A DNA stretch of 64,000 nucleotides, from positions 156,496,741-156,560,740 of the forward strand of contig CM043945.1 of the NCBI GenBank assembly GCA_014529385.2, written 5' to 3'. This document shows positions 9,835 through 20,950 of the stretch, piece by piece (positions within the stretch are counted from its first letter, which is position 1; every line of letters starts with the position of its first letter). Position numbers and translations under genes: made by a program. The DNA is from Adiantum capillus-veneris. Lineage: Eukaryota; Streptophyta; Polypodiopsida; Polypodiales; Pteridaceae. The notes beneath the pieces were generated by a model. The model saw only the letters and a list, made by a program, of their open reading frames with translations. It did no database searches and was not told where the DNA came from.

Positions 9835-10605
9835 CTCCCCAACAAAAAGAAGAAAGAGTTGTCCTCAACTTGAATAAAATACGTAATCGATGAAACTTCT
9901 TGGATACATCTTGCAACTTAACTTCTTGTTAACGCTTTCAACTTAACTTCTCTCTTACGCTTCTTCATCCCCAAAAATCTGCTAGTATAATATTGGAGTC
10001 ATGAGAAATCTTTCTTAATAAGCTATCTTCTTGAATAAGTCATCACGTTTATGGCTTCTTTGATACGCTACTTCCTCTTTATAGGCTATTGGTAATCCCT
10101 TCTTTATCAACACTTGTTATCCTCTTATTTTTGCGATCTTCACTCTCTTGTAACTTAGTAATTTTCTTATCTGATGGCGTCTTGGCAAGAAGACTTGATT
10201 CTTCCTGTATGCATCTCTCAATTGCCGAGTGCAAATGAGGCAATTAAAAGACAATTCTTAGAGCGATACAAAGATCTCCTCTTCCCTCAGCCAAATTCTT
10301 GTGTCGACTAGACGATATGGAAGACATGGCGACATCTCACAAGAGTGACTCTCTGGGGTAGAGACCATTTCCAGCATAGTGAGCCTTCACTCTAGAATCG
10401 CAATTTCCATCCTCTCATCGATAATCCGCTAACTTTCTTCTAGCAGATCCCAAGACATCTTGAAAAATTTTGAATAATTATTGGAAACATCAAGACTTCA
10501 TTTTGTAATATAATTGAAATTTGGGTGCTAGACAGAGTTTTTTTTCTCTCATGCATTAATCTTAAATCCAAAATTCCAAATTCCAAGGTCCAAGATTCAA
10601 AGTTC
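9835..10605 (-). other. Leader and gag-start relic of element B
   Basis: No intact ORF. The element strand near 10.46-10.13 kb reads as short gag-like pieces (MSWDLLEES, then RIIDERMEIAILE, later LPYRLVDTRIW) with many stops, in the place expected for the start of gag. The segment 9834-9866 repeats the sequence beside the PPT (CCCCAACAAAAAGA and GAGTTGTCCTCAACT), so material was lost or rearranged here. The assignment as gag is weak. Confidence 0.35.
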
Positions 10606-10618
10606 GGCTCTGATACCA
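10606..10618 (-). other. Primer-binding site of element B (initiator Met tRNA type)
   Basis: On the element strand TGGTATCAGAGCC follows the 5' LTR end (…CTCACA) after 2 bp. This matches the standard plant PBS complementary to the 3' end of initiator tRNA-Met. It fixes the minus orientation of B. Confidence 0.9.
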
Positions 10619-12489
10619 CTTGTGAGGGCCATGCCCAGACTCGACCCTACTCACCTCCCTCAGCCCTCCAGACCGTTCCAGGGAGTGACGTAGATCTATC
10701 TGTGCAGGTATCCCTCCCACTTGGGACCGACATTCAAAAAGGACTCCGGCCTATCTCGAATGCCAAGCCAAGGGGGTACATCCCTTCATTCCATGATATC
10801 CACTTCTCATAATCAATCTGTCCTTGATAGCTTTCCGCGCCCAAAATCGTGGTCCTTAGTCTTGATTCTCTTGATCTTTAACTTGAGGATCTGCTCTTTC
10901 TTTCTTGTTCTCCCTTGGTTCATGGCGATAACTCCTTTTTCCTGACAAGCAGGCACGACAGTTATCACTTTCCCCGAAGAAGAGGGATCTTGCAATCCTA
11001 CTTGGTCTCGCTCGTCCCCAATTACCAATTTTTATCCCACATAGTCCTAGCGTTTAACATAAAGATTTTAAATCAACATCCGACCATCTGACCCTCTGGA
11101 TCCGCCCATGCACCGAACCATTTCATGAAAACCTTCCCGAGGTAGTACTTAACTACTACGAAATTAGGAAGACAGCAGTCTATCAGACATCATCAAACAA
11201 CAAGAAGCATGCAATCTGTTGTATACCCTCGTTCAGGGAAATTCATTTGGTTGTTCCCACCAGATCTTTATTTAGAAACTTTTAATTCATTTTCTTTTTT
11301 TTATCTGCTATAATTAGCTTGTAACTACTTTTATCACTAATCATGCAACACAATTAGTTTCAACCAATTCATCTTGCCTCCCCATTCAGGCCAAGATAAT
11401 CGGTTACAAGCCATCAAAATGGCAACACCTTCATAATATTTCCCAGAATTAAGTGTTTGGGAAAGGCTCATCAAGTAATTTAATTATTCCTTCCTAAGCA
11501 TTTTATTTCGAAAGGTATAGCACCATCTGGTGACGGATGCACAGGATAGCCCCTATATTCCTAGCCTTTCCAGTTCCTTTTTAAGCAACCAAGTCGAACA
11601 AATTTCCTTACTTAAATTCACATCATCCTCCCTGAGTATAACCTTATCATCCAACTATTGGCATCAGGCCATACCCGGATTTATGGCCAATTCCCAATAA
11701 GATACCACGGGTACTTCACCTAGCCGGGCAAAAATAAGATAAAGCGGGTACTTCACCGAGCCGGGCAAAAATAAAACAAACCCATTCATCCCTTATTCCT
11801 CGGGCATGAATGACCTAGGTATAACAACTTTTCGGTTACGCTGCCCTAGCTGAAAAGGGCCAATTTTCGATAAGTTTCCCAAGAGAATCCTCTCAATGGG
11901 CCGACCTTTCAATCAAATTGGCCCCAAGAAGATCCATCCTTGTTCTCGGTCATTTCTAGAAAATCTTCAAAACTCCTAGTTAAATCTATGTTTTGCAATG
12001 GGCTATCCCTATCACCTCTCGAGATTCCTTTTTAACTCCTAGTTGGTAATTTCCAGGTTAAACATTTATCAACCTTAATTCTTACTTTCATTAATTATCT
12101 ACCATCCAAGTTTATTTAGAAAATACAAGAGAGTTTTTACCATATGCATTTGATGGTTAATGTCTCTTCGGAAATGCCAACTATTTTTTAAGTTCAATCC
12201 CCGTTTTGAGGATTCCCAGGTTTTTGCAATCCTTTGTTATCCATGGGGCATCTCCATGGAACTTGTAGAGTTTTTGGTTTAAACAACACGGAGATCAATT
12301 CCGCGAAGTTATCCCCTATCTCCCCCATCCCGTATTTGCAAACAAACTTGAATTGAAAAATTTAGAAATACTCTTCAATACCAAAAATTGAACTACTTCT
12401 ATTGAGCCTAGACAACTACTCTTTTCTTATTGTACCTAGCTTTCCATTTTAGTAAGCTAGAAGGTCATCCTATAATTTATGAGGCTTCG

Positions 12490-13645
12490 AGCTTTCCATT
12501 AAAGCTTAAACCTAAAATACAAGGTAGTCACTAAAGCTTACACCTAGGTGCAAAGTTACCATTAATGCTTAGCTTAAGAGTGCAAATCTACCTTTGAAAC
12601 TTAGCTTAATGATATATAGATACTCTTATCACTTGACCCTAATTGCAAGGTTTCCATTAACGCTTGAAACCAAAAAATACAAGGTAGTCACTAAATCTTA
12701 CACCTAAGTGCAAAGTTACCATTAAATCTTAGCTTACAAGAGTAAATCTACCTTTGAAGCTTAACTTTATGATGCATAGATACTCTTATCACTTGACCCT
12801 AATTGCAAGGTTTCCATTCAAGCTTAAAATCTTAAAATACAAGGTGGTTACTAAAGCTTACACCTAAGTGTAAAGTTACCATTAAAGATTAGCTTACGAG
12901 AGTAAATCTACCTTTGAAGCTTAACTTTATGATGCATAGATACTCTTATCACTTGACTCTAATTACAAGGTTTTCATTAAAGCTTAAAACCTAAAAAAAC
13001 AAGGTAGTCACTAAGTCTTACACTTAAGTGCAAAGTTACCATTAAAGCTTAGCTTACGAGAGTAAATCTATCGTTGAAGCTTAACTTTATGATGCATAGA
13101 TACTCTTATCATGACTTGACCCTAATTGCAAGGTTTCCATTAAAGCTTAAAACCTAAAAATATTGGGTAGTCACTAAATCTTACATCTAAGTGCAAAGTT
13201 ACCATTAAAACTTAGCTTATGAGTGCAAATCTACCTTTGAAGCTTAACTTATGATGCATAGATACTCTTATTACTTAGCCCTAATTGTGAGGTTTCCATT
13301 AAAGCTTAAACCTAAAATGCAAGGTAATCACTAGAGCTTACACCTAAGTGCAAGTTACCATTAAAGCTTAGCTTATGAGAGAAAATCTACCTTTGAAGCT
13401 TATCTTTATGATGCGTAGCTGCTCTTATCACTTGACCCTAATTGCAAGGTTTCCATTAAAGCTTAAACCTAAAAGTACAAGGTAGTCACTAAAGCTTACA
13501 TCTAAGTGAAAAGTTACCACTAAAGCTTAGCTTATGAGTGCAAATCTACCTTTGAAGTTTAATTTAATGATTCATAACTACCATTAATACTTAACCGTAG
13601 TTCAAGGTTACCATTAAAGCTTAAACCTAAAATGATGCACATAAA
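12490..13645. repeat. ~160-bp tandem array in the 5' LTR of B (seven units)
   Basis: Same unit as in the 3' LTR, starting near 12520, 12679, 12840, 13000, 13162, 13320 and 13478. One unit more than in the partner LTR. Confidence 0.85.
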
Positions 13646-13960
13646 CCTTCCTAATATTAAAACACATGGATTAATTAATCCTACTAGAAATGAAGATTAC
13701 CTCCTCTAAACAAGAGGGAAGTGTGGTTGAAGTCCTTCTTGAAGAGATGTGAGGCTCAAGGAAGAACGAAAGGGATTTAGGATGAAGAGGAACGAGAGAG
13801 GAGTTTCTTTACAAAACCCTCAAGGGTTTGGCCTTCAAGAGAGGGAAAGAGCAAGAGCAAGGTTTAATGGAAACCTTGAGCTACTTAAGCATAGTCTTGA
13901 GCATGGCAAGTATGCAAGTAGCTTAGCAATATGTGTGTAAAATTACAAAGTAGAGGGGGT

Positions 13961-14098
13961 GCTTATATAGGAAATGGTGGGTGAAATTCTCTTCTCAATT
14001 CCTATTGGACCCCAAATTTTCTTCTCAAATGCTATTGGACCCTATTTCTCTTCTCAAATGCTATTGGATCTAAATTCTCTTCTTAATTCCTATTGGAC
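13961..14098 (-). promoter_or_regulatory. U3 promoter of B 5' LTR: TATA box plus four CCAAT boxes
   Basis: TATATA at 13964-13969, with plus-strand ATTGG at 14004, 14034, 14063 and 14092 (29-30 bp steps). One step fewer than in the 3' LTR. This LTR would drive transcription of B. Confidence 0.6.
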
Positions 14099-14392
14099 CC
14101 TAATTTTCTTCTTAGTTCTTATCTCTTAACTTTATCTCTCAATCAAGTTAGCCTCTTTTTCTCCCAGTTCCTGATCTAGATCAGTTCTCACGTGGCTTTT
14201 GACGAAGAAGTATAAAAATAATCTTAATCTTTTTGAAAAAATATAGGGATGAAGTAATTTCTTATCCGAAATATCCTTGTCTTTTCTTTATGGAGTAAAG
14301 TCTCGTTGTCTGTATGACTGCTTTGTCGGTCTTGCTTTTTCTAAATTATTTTCTAGGTTGAATGTCTCTAGGATATAGGGAGGGACCTTACA

Positions 14393-14397
14393 ACTCC
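14393..14397. repeat. Target-site duplication of element B, right copy (ACTCC)
   Basis: Matches 3102-3106. Confidence 0.8.
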
Positions 14398-15516
14398 CTC
14401 TCATATGTATTCTTTTAAGGGTAGTCTCCTAAGAGTAGGGTAAATCGTTTTTTTTTCCGCCCTTAGGGTTCTATACCAATCCCCAACCTTCCCACTTAAG
14501 GTTAGGCTTCAAGCATTACTCTTATGCAGGTCATTGTGTTCTCCTAGAGAATCGCATATTTATTCAAACACTTCGATATGATTTCTCACATCCCCGTCTC
14601 CACTAAATTTTAGTGTGATCTTGGCTATTTGTACTGTCTTACTTCTAGGTTCTCTATCAGGCGTGTTACACATATTCTCAACAATAGATCGACCGATTTC
14701 TTGAGAAAATGTTGCCAAGTCACCTAAGTGAGCAGGAACCCTAGGTGGATGTGCTCCAGAGACTACATGTGGAGTAGGTATTGGCATTGGGCTTGGCGCA
14801 TAGGAAGCCCTTGGGTTCCACGTTTGGTACGGTGTTGTGCCATGTGGCGGCCCAATGTTCATATGTGTGGCCCTAGGCATAGCAGACGTCGGATGTGACA
14901 TGCTAATGCTAGCCAGTATGGTCCCATGGAAATAAGAGCTTGGGTATTGTGGTTGTGGAGTATAGGTTGTTGAAGAAATGGGAGGGGTAGGGGCTACATG
15001 AATGAGAGGACCTATAGGTATATACGATTGGTACACACTTGTAGGTATTGTTGTAGGCATTGAGCTACCATGTAGCGGTGCTTTGCTAACAAATGAGGTC
15101 CATTGCGTGTTTCTTGGCATGCCCATCATTGGGGTAGGCATGTTAGCCGTGGTGTCATCAAGGAAAAGATGAGCTATACTTGGAAAAGTAAAGCTATCAC
15201 TTGTGGCCTCAGATTGCATTGAGACCCCTGGCGATACAACATATGGGGGATCCATCGGACTTACCGAGGGAGTCTCCATTTGCGATAAGGTTGGTTGTTT
15301 AGCCTTCTCTGTATCCAAGAATCTCATGAGACTCGTTGAAGGCATATGGATCCCCTTGTTCTGTCTCTCTAGCTCAATAACCCTATGGATGACCTCACAA
15401 ACTCTTTGTTGTTGATCCTCCACACTAGTAGCACCTGTTGTGGATTGTAGGACATCTAACCAACCCACGTGATAGATGTGACTTGTGTATAGGTTGGTTA
15501 GAGTTTCTGTTTGCAA
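14398..15516 (-). pseudogene. Gag of element A, N-terminal and first capsid helices
   Basis: Gag polyprotein segment. After a long Pro/Thr/Met/His-rich region (residues about 70-270 of the open part, such as PSPMPIPTPHVVSGAHPP) comes SRSKTVQIAKITLKFSGDGD-like wording that opens the retrotransposon-gag domain. The open frame stops at 14560 with a TAA where family members carry Gln (FE then ICDSLGEHNDL). It reads on with another stop to LTLSGKVGDWYRTLRA (near 14450) and then meets element B. The open frame starts after a TAG at 15517 that divides it from the upstream half. Confidence 0.65.
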
Positions 15517-15522
15517 TTTGTA

Positions 15523-16302
15523 CTATGAGTTCTCATTTAGGAACGCTCCATCTAGGATTGAGGTGCTAGGGGTGTCTTTTGAACTAGATACAATGTGGCT
15601 CTCTATGGGTTGACCCTTAGTGGTCGCTAATTCAGGATCACTCAATTGCTCTCCTAGCAAAGATATTGACATAGGGAATTTCACTTTTAACTCTCTTCGT
15701 TGCTCTACCTTGCGTAAGCTCTCAATTTCCTTTTTCCTAGCCACGATGATATACCGCTCAACTTCTTGTACTTGCACAAGGCTTCTACTATTAGGTAATA
15801 TAACCTGGAAGGGGAATAGCTCTGAAGAGTCAGGGGGTGCAGTAAATGGAGTATTCACATGCACAATCTCTAAGAGCATAGAGTCTTCGTTGGATATGAA
15901 TGGCGAATTTACTTCCCCACCCCTATTATTTACATGATTAGCTCCATGTTCGGAGCGAGTGGCTCTACTAAAGGTTTCTTTCAAGCGGCTAAGCACGCTT
16001 GGCCCGGACCGTGGACCCATGGAATGCATGTCTTGGCTTGAGGTATCGAGATTAGGCATTGGGAAACCCTCCATGACGTCGTAGTCAAAAGACGAGTCAC
16101 TAGCTGCTATGTTTGGGTCTTGGTTTGTACTACCTTGCAGGGTCCCCGCCGAGGGTGCGAAACCTAAGGTAGGTGGATATTGGGAACTCGCGTAAGTCAA
16201 AATGCTCTCTAGTTGCTCGGCCTCTAGCACACAACCAGAGTGCAGATGCATGTGCCTTGGGCACCCTACAAGCATCGGCAAATAACCTAGAAGGTTAACC
16301 AA
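15523..16302 (-). pseudogene. Gag N-terminal extension of element A
   Basis: 259 codons starting with ATG at 16302, in the same frame as the following gag segment, with only a stop (NENS then stop then YKLQTETL) between them. No known domain. Acidic/Ser-rich first half, then a short charged helical stretch RYIIVARKKEIESLRKVEQR (about residue 190) likely to form a coiled coil. It probably forms the N-terminus of the gag protein. Confidence 0.5.
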
Positions 16303-17002
16303 TTACTTTTTTAGGCGTCCGTTTTCACTTGTTTTTTTATGTTTTTTAATGATCGATTTTTGAATTAGAGTGTGTGATAGCTCGAAACAAGCGTATCGCT
16401 CAGGGGGTCATGGCGTGCTTTACAGCACAGTGTTCGGTTACCCGAATCTCCATAATTGGTCCTTAAAAAGGTCAATGTTTACCTACGTGTGAGACTAAAA
16501 TACGTAATTTTAAAGGGGAACTGAAGCTTGAGCCTAAGTGTGAGCTTGGGCTTGGGTTTGAGGGATATTCCCGATCTTGGTCCTACCTTTATTATTTAAT
16601 TTTGTTTGTTTTTTTTTGGGATAAGTTCGCCGCGGCCTCGCTGTGCGTGCGAGCACACACACACCTAACCTACCTACTTACAACTAATACAACTAATGTT
16701 ATACACTAACACACTACTACAGTAACTCACTAGCTAGCATATCTACTTACTGTACTTTACACAAAACTAACATTATGGATCTACTCCCTTAATTCTAACT
16801 CCTTATCACAGAGAAAACACAATATCTTTCAACACCTTATTTAACAAAAACAACACAGTACCTTTCAACACCTTATTAACAAAACAATACACAGCCGCAA
16901 AACAAACTCCTTCTCAACACACACACCTTCCTTCTCTACCTTTCCTACATTTGAAATTTCACCACAACATAGCATAGAGTGCTACTCAAGCTTAGTGTAA
17001 GG
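16303..17002 (-). other. Leader region of element A, no gene seen
   Basis: 700 bp between the PBS-like site and the first gag ATG. A CACACACACA run near 16652-16662 and AC-rich low complexity at 16660-16950. No ORF of note. Confidence 0.4.
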
Positions 17003-17023
17003 AATCTCGCTAGCAGCACCAAA
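17003..17023 (-). other. Probable primer-binding site of element A
   Basis: The element strand reads TTTTGGTGCTGCTAGCGAG just inside a CA-ended LTR edge. It has the form of the TTTTGGCGCC… PBS class of plant gypsy elements, and a similar site serves element G (33595-33614). It is degenerate, so this is tentative. Confidence 0.4.
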
Positions 17024-17024
17024 A

Positions 17025-17575
17025 TGGTGCGCGTCTGTTGCACGTGTCAATGCAAGGGACTTGCCGATGCACTGTGTGCGAGCCACAAATGGTTGCAAGC
17101 ACACAAACAGACTAATCTAGCAAGCTCAAGAGAGCAAGGGTGTGTCACTCACCGCCCTACGCTCGCCTTCGTGGAGGATTCCTTGTCGTGAAGAAGAAGG
17201 AACTACCACCGTGCCGCACTCAACCGTCTCGCCGCTGCCATGTCGTCGTTTGAAATGCTCGATCGCACACACTCCCTATCTCTCTCTTACTCACGCACGC
17301 ACACACACCCACAAGGAGATGAAGAAGAAGAAGATGGATATGGAGAAAGATCACTCTTATATTGCACAAATAAGAGAATGAATGATTTTTAGGTTTAGGT
17401 GACTTTTATATGAGCTCGCCCCATTCACACTTGGGCACCCATACTTAGCCAACTAACCCTTGAATGTTCCTGTTAGAGTGCACCTCTCATTGGCGATCAC
17501 TATTACCCTTTTTTCTATTGGACCGACAAGCCCGGTACCTGACTCTACCAAATAAATAATACAACGTCTTCATAG
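17025..17575 (-). repeat. Probable 5' LTR of element A
   Basis: Inferred from position. It ends in …CGCACCA next to the PBS-like site and has TATAAAAG on the element strand at 17403-17410. The partner LTR is outside the window, so the upper edge near 17575 is a guess. Confidence 0.35.
17403..17410 (-). promoter_or_regulatory. TATA box in the element A LTR
   Basis: TATAAAAG on the minus strand, about 380 bp upstream of the PBS-like site. That is a normal distance for R-U5. Confidence 0.4.
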
Positions 17576-18039
17576 GTGATAGGAATGTGCATGAGGGTTA
17601 ACACAATTTTAAAGGCGTATGACGCAAAACTAGACAACCACCAGACTATGGAGCATCAATGGATGACTTATCCTAATGCAGAGATAGAAAACTTGAGGTT
17701 GGAGATGTGCAAAAAGTTGATTGAGATGGATCAAGCCCTCATGGAACCTCCACAAGCTATGCATGTCCAAGCTAAGTCAACCACTTGAAGATTCTAAACA
17801 AATAAATGATAGAAAAGAAGAGAGCTTGAATGACAACAGAGTAATGAGATTTTAGTTGAAGGTAGGGATTGTTAGGAAACTTCAAATGAGAGAGGTGAGA
17901 AAAATAGTGAAATGGAGATACAACATCCTCAAGGGAAGGAAAATACAGTCACATGCCAAAAAGGGTTGACAAATCAAGTGATAGAGAACACAACGGACGA
18001 CTCCATGTACCTAATATCTCCTACTATGCCAGAGGTCTG
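17576..18039 (+). pseudogene. Gag-leader relic of element K
   Basis: An ATG-started stretch of 70 codons (17576-17788) with a helical, charged composition (AEIENLRLEMCKKLIEMDQA) typical of the coiled-coil start of some gypsy gag proteins. Interrupted reading follows to [15 protein letters not shown] near 18035. There the copia splinter begins. Assignment to K rests on the continuation at 18152. Confidence 0.35.
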
Positions 18040-18151
18040 CATCAAATGGATGTAAATAATTCCTTCTTGAATGGTGAGTTGCAAGAGGAAGTGTATATGG
18101 ATCAACCACCTGGTTATGTCGATCCAGGTTACCCAGATTATGTATGCAGCC
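18040..18151 (+). mobile_element. 112-bp splinter of a copia reverse transcriptase
   Basis: Encodes [20 protein letters not shown] and onward to [11 protein letters not shown], the RT palm motif A region of Ty1/copia. It is nearly identical (about 94% by eye) to the reverse complement of 55080-55192 in element D. Both edges are abrupt: before it lies K gag reading, after it [22 protein letters not shown] in another frame. No LTR, PBS or target duplication. It looks like filler copied during break repair. Confidence 0.7.
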
Positions 18152-19480
18152 TAAAGAACTTTGGGATGTAGTTAGGAAAGCTAGAGATGGAAACGAATCA
18201 TGGGAATTGGAACCTATTGTAGAAGTTGTTCTTAACAAGGGTATGAGGGACTTCAAGATGCAATCCACGTATGGTGACCAAGGAACAAAAAGATCAAAGG
18301 ATAGTAGGGAGGAAACCCTGGAACCATACCAGTAGTCCTTTCCTTTCGAAAAGGGGCCGATGTAAGGTGAGTATTTTTGACATCCTACTTAGGACCTTAT
18401 GAGGAAAGATATGATGTTATGCTTTTACCATCTCAGAGAAGATCTCTTAAGCCAACCATAGATTCTCAAGGATTGAAAGGATTTATTTCAACATAGATGA
18501 GATGCACATTGATGATAGCTGAGATATTAAAAGTCAAACCTCAGATGTGGAAAGATGTCGGTAGATGTCTTGAGAAAATGGGAATCAAAAATCCTGTTGG
18601 GAAAATAGGTCAAGAGGTGGAGGATTGGAACAAACCCAAAAAGGATGCTAAACCAGTCCCCATAAACAAAGTGGGTGATTATTAAGAAGGGTAAGATGGA
18701 GACACCACATTGTCTATAGAGTATCAAGGAACAAAAATTATAGCTATTCTAGAAAGTGGTGGAGGTGTTTCCTTAGCCACTAAATGTATTTGAGAACAAT
18801 GGGAAAAACCTGCTCTTAGACAAACATGAATGAAATTACACTTATCTGTCACTCATATTGAGAAACCTATAGGAGAGCATGTAGTGATGACTTCTTGTGA
18901 AATTGAGTATGAACATACATTTTCCATAATAGATTTTAATACCAAGAATAACTATGATGCTGCTCTAAAAAGACTGTTCATGCGCCAGTTGAAAATGGTT
19001 CAAGAGTGGGGCTATGATCATATATACTTGCACCACATGGAGACCATTACGTGGATCACCTTGAGGGACCATAGCTACAGAGATGTATGTAAGACTCCGG
19101 TAGAAGAATTCAATTTAGCTACAACTACAAAATCTAAAATACTAGCATGATTGAATTCTAAAGCTCACATATGGATGTATGGAGATTTTGAATGTGAAAT
19201 CCTTGTAAAAGAGGAGTGTAAAGGAGATAAGTCATTTGAAGATTCTGATTACATACATGAACCTTTCTCAAAAGTCAATTCAACTACAACTACAAAATTT
19301 GAAATACCAGCATGGTTGAATTCTAAAGCTCACATATGGATGTATGGAGCTTCTAAATGTGAAATCCTTGTAAAAGAGGAGTGTAATGGAGATAGGTCAT
19401 TTGAAGATTCTGATTACATACATGAACCTTTCGCAAAAGAAAGAATGGAACCCCTAGAGTGGACTCAGCAAAACTGATTT
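18152..19480 (+). pseudogene. Element K gag-pol relic with retropepsin
   Basis: Gypsy polyprotein fragment on the plus strand. Readable in order: [20 protein letters not shown] (18.16 kb), a linker PQMWKDVGRCLEKMGI (18.54 kb), VPINKVGDY (18.66 kb) and the protease TKIIAILESGGGVSLATK (about 18.73 kb), with Glu where the catalytic Asp should be. Then IGEHVVMTSCEIEYEHTFSI and a post-protease region (18830-19477). Stops occur at several points. Codons 19105-19434 hold a 165-bp in-frame tandem duplication. A dead copy; the mutated active site adds to the stops. Confidence 0.65.
19105..19434 (+). repeat. Tandem duplication, 165 bp x 2, in element K
   Basis: LNSKAHIWMYG and KEECKGDKSFEDSDYIHEPF occur twice, exactly 165 bp (55 codons) apart. 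Only the first copy carries the stop before LNSKAH, so that stop arose after the duplication or was lost in the second copy. Confidence 0.85.
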
Positions 19481-19689
19481 GGATTTGATTCCATTTTGCA
19501 TGATAAATGGAATTCAAGAACAAGACGATCATGAAGAGAAAACGGATGTTGATGTAGCATGAGAGCTAGAGACTAATGTGTAGTGTTTACATATCCAGGA
19601 TGAGATTTCTTTTTAATTGGAACAAATGAAAGAGTTCTCATGACAAGCATGAAAATCTAAAGGCTTTGCACTAAGAGACTATGTGCTTG

Positions 19690-20070
19690 TTTGTACTCTT
19701 AAACAAAAGACAATAAGCTAAAAAGGCAAGGTATGGAACCATTTGTGATTCATTCTATCACCAAGTAAGGCCATAATCTTGCTACATTGGATGGATAGGA
19801 AATGCCCATTTGGATTAATGATTGTAGATTACAAAAATGTCACTTTCCATTGACTCAAGAAATGCTTGAAAGGGCACATGCAACTAAGAACATGAACGAC
19901 AAGCATGACAAAGTCATTTAGCAGGCACAACAAGAAGCCACCAAAGAACAAGCTGTGAAGAGGGAAAAAATGGAGGACAACTTCAAAAATCAAAAAGCTA
20001 TTCGGATCTACCAGTTAACAAGCATTGAGGAAGATAGAGAAAGTTTGAATCCATACATTTGTACATAGCT
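19690..20070 (+). pseudogene. Integrase C-terminal tail of element K
   Basis: After about 200 bp without clear reading come the phrases LATLDG, WINDCRLQKCHFPLTQEMLE and a charged tail MNDKHDKVI…EQAVKREKMEDNFKNQ. They resemble the end of gypsy integrases, where LATLDG lies in the C-terminal barrel. RT, RNase H and the integrase core are missing between 19480 and 19690, so K suffered a large internal deletion. Three or more stops. Confidence 0.5.
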
Positions 20071-20950
20071 AGAAGCCAACATGCTACCTATTCATACACT
20101 CGTAGTTTCTAGTGCACATTTGGGATCTATATTAGAAAATACTAGAGTTGTTCCTACAACCATTTAAAAGGACATTCACTAGATTTAACGAGACTAAGCG
20201 TACTATCCTAGGTTATGTGGAGCTCATGATACACATCCAAGGATTATCATGTTCCCATAACTTCTTCGTACTACATCTAAACGCCCTTGATAATCAGCTA
20301 ATACTCGTGCACCATGGCAATGCAAATACAAGGCATATATACATTGGCAAGAAAACCAAGTGTATTTCACAGCAGAACATTGAGTAATAAATATCATATT
20401 TTCTTCCATGGAAGATACGGGGTATCTCTTCAATGATGAAGAAAGCCCCAAAGAGTCAGTCAATAACTTCAACGCAACAAAACATTACAACTGTCATGCC
20501 AAAAATGACACCCACAACATCTATTGACAACCATAACGGTGCATCTGTGTTTGAAGAATTGGGAATTGAAAACTCAAGGACATCAAGAAAGATCACTCAA
20601 ATCAACCACCTTAAACAAATTTGGGTAGCAAAGAAGAGACAGGCCAAGGTCACACCAACACAATACCAAACACCCTCAAGGAGACGAATATGGATACCAA
20701 AGAATACCCCAAATATTGATGCACGCTTCATTGGGTGCCAAAGGCCCAACTACAAAGTTCATCTCGGAAAGGTCTAAGTCATCCATGATATTCACCCACT
20801 TCTAGAAAGGAAATAAGAGCAACCAAGCGTGATCCACCACCAATCATCTATACTGCAATGGTCAAGAAAACACAAGTAGTCAAATACAGATAGATATGGA
20901 TGCCTAAGAAATTGTTTATCACTGAAAAATTGACACATAGGCTGTAGATT
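20071..20950 (+). pseudogene. Element L: second gypsy protease-region relic
   Basis: Open pieces at 20148-20387 and 20433-20777. The first (RTFTRFNETKRTILGYVELM and then HNFFVLHLNALDNQLILVHH) resembles the second half of a retropepsin-like domain: a strand, then the hydrophobic-x-LG/V region. The catalytic triad was not found, because the preceding 70 bp are frame-shifted. The second piece contains repeated W-[IV]-x-K motifs (KQIWVAKK, RRIWIPKN, and later WIWMPKK near 20900). The family is tentative and activity excluded. Confidence 0.4.

Larger units (their letters stand above)
3107..14392 (-). mobile_element. Ty3/gypsy element B with giant LTRs, nested in A
   Basis: Complete 11.3-kb minus-strand element: 5' LTR 10621-14392, PBS at 10606-10618, degenerate internal region, PPT at 6711-6725, 3' LTR 3107-6710. 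LTR ends are TGTAAGG… and …CTCACA in element orientation. The internal region holds only pieces: a gag-like start (about 10.46-10.13 kb), an RNase H-integrase linker and an integrase core and tail split by transposon J1. No RT is recognisable, so the copy is dead and internally deleted. Confidence 0.85.
10621..14392 (-). repeat. 5' LTR of element B (3.8 kb)
   Basis: Direct repeat of 3107-6710, with ends TGTAAGG… (14392 downward) and …GGCCCTCACA (10621). It contains seven ~160-bp tandem units (about 12.50-13.64 kb), four CCAAT boxes (14004-14096), a TATA box (13964-13969) and a short ~40-bp duplication near 11.70-11.78 kb (CGGGTACTTCACC repeated). Divergence from the other LTR is small apart from repeat number and short gaps. 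Confidence 0.85.
14393..17575 (-). mobile_element. Ty3/gypsy element A, 5' arm (5' LTR, leader, gag N-terminus)
   Basis: Upstream half of element A: probable 5' LTR about 17025-17575, PBS-like sequence 17003-17023, leader 16303-17002, gag reading 16302-14398. The gag domain start KITLKFSGDGDVRNHIEVFE lies at its inner end and continues beyond element B at 3101. Confidence 0.65.
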
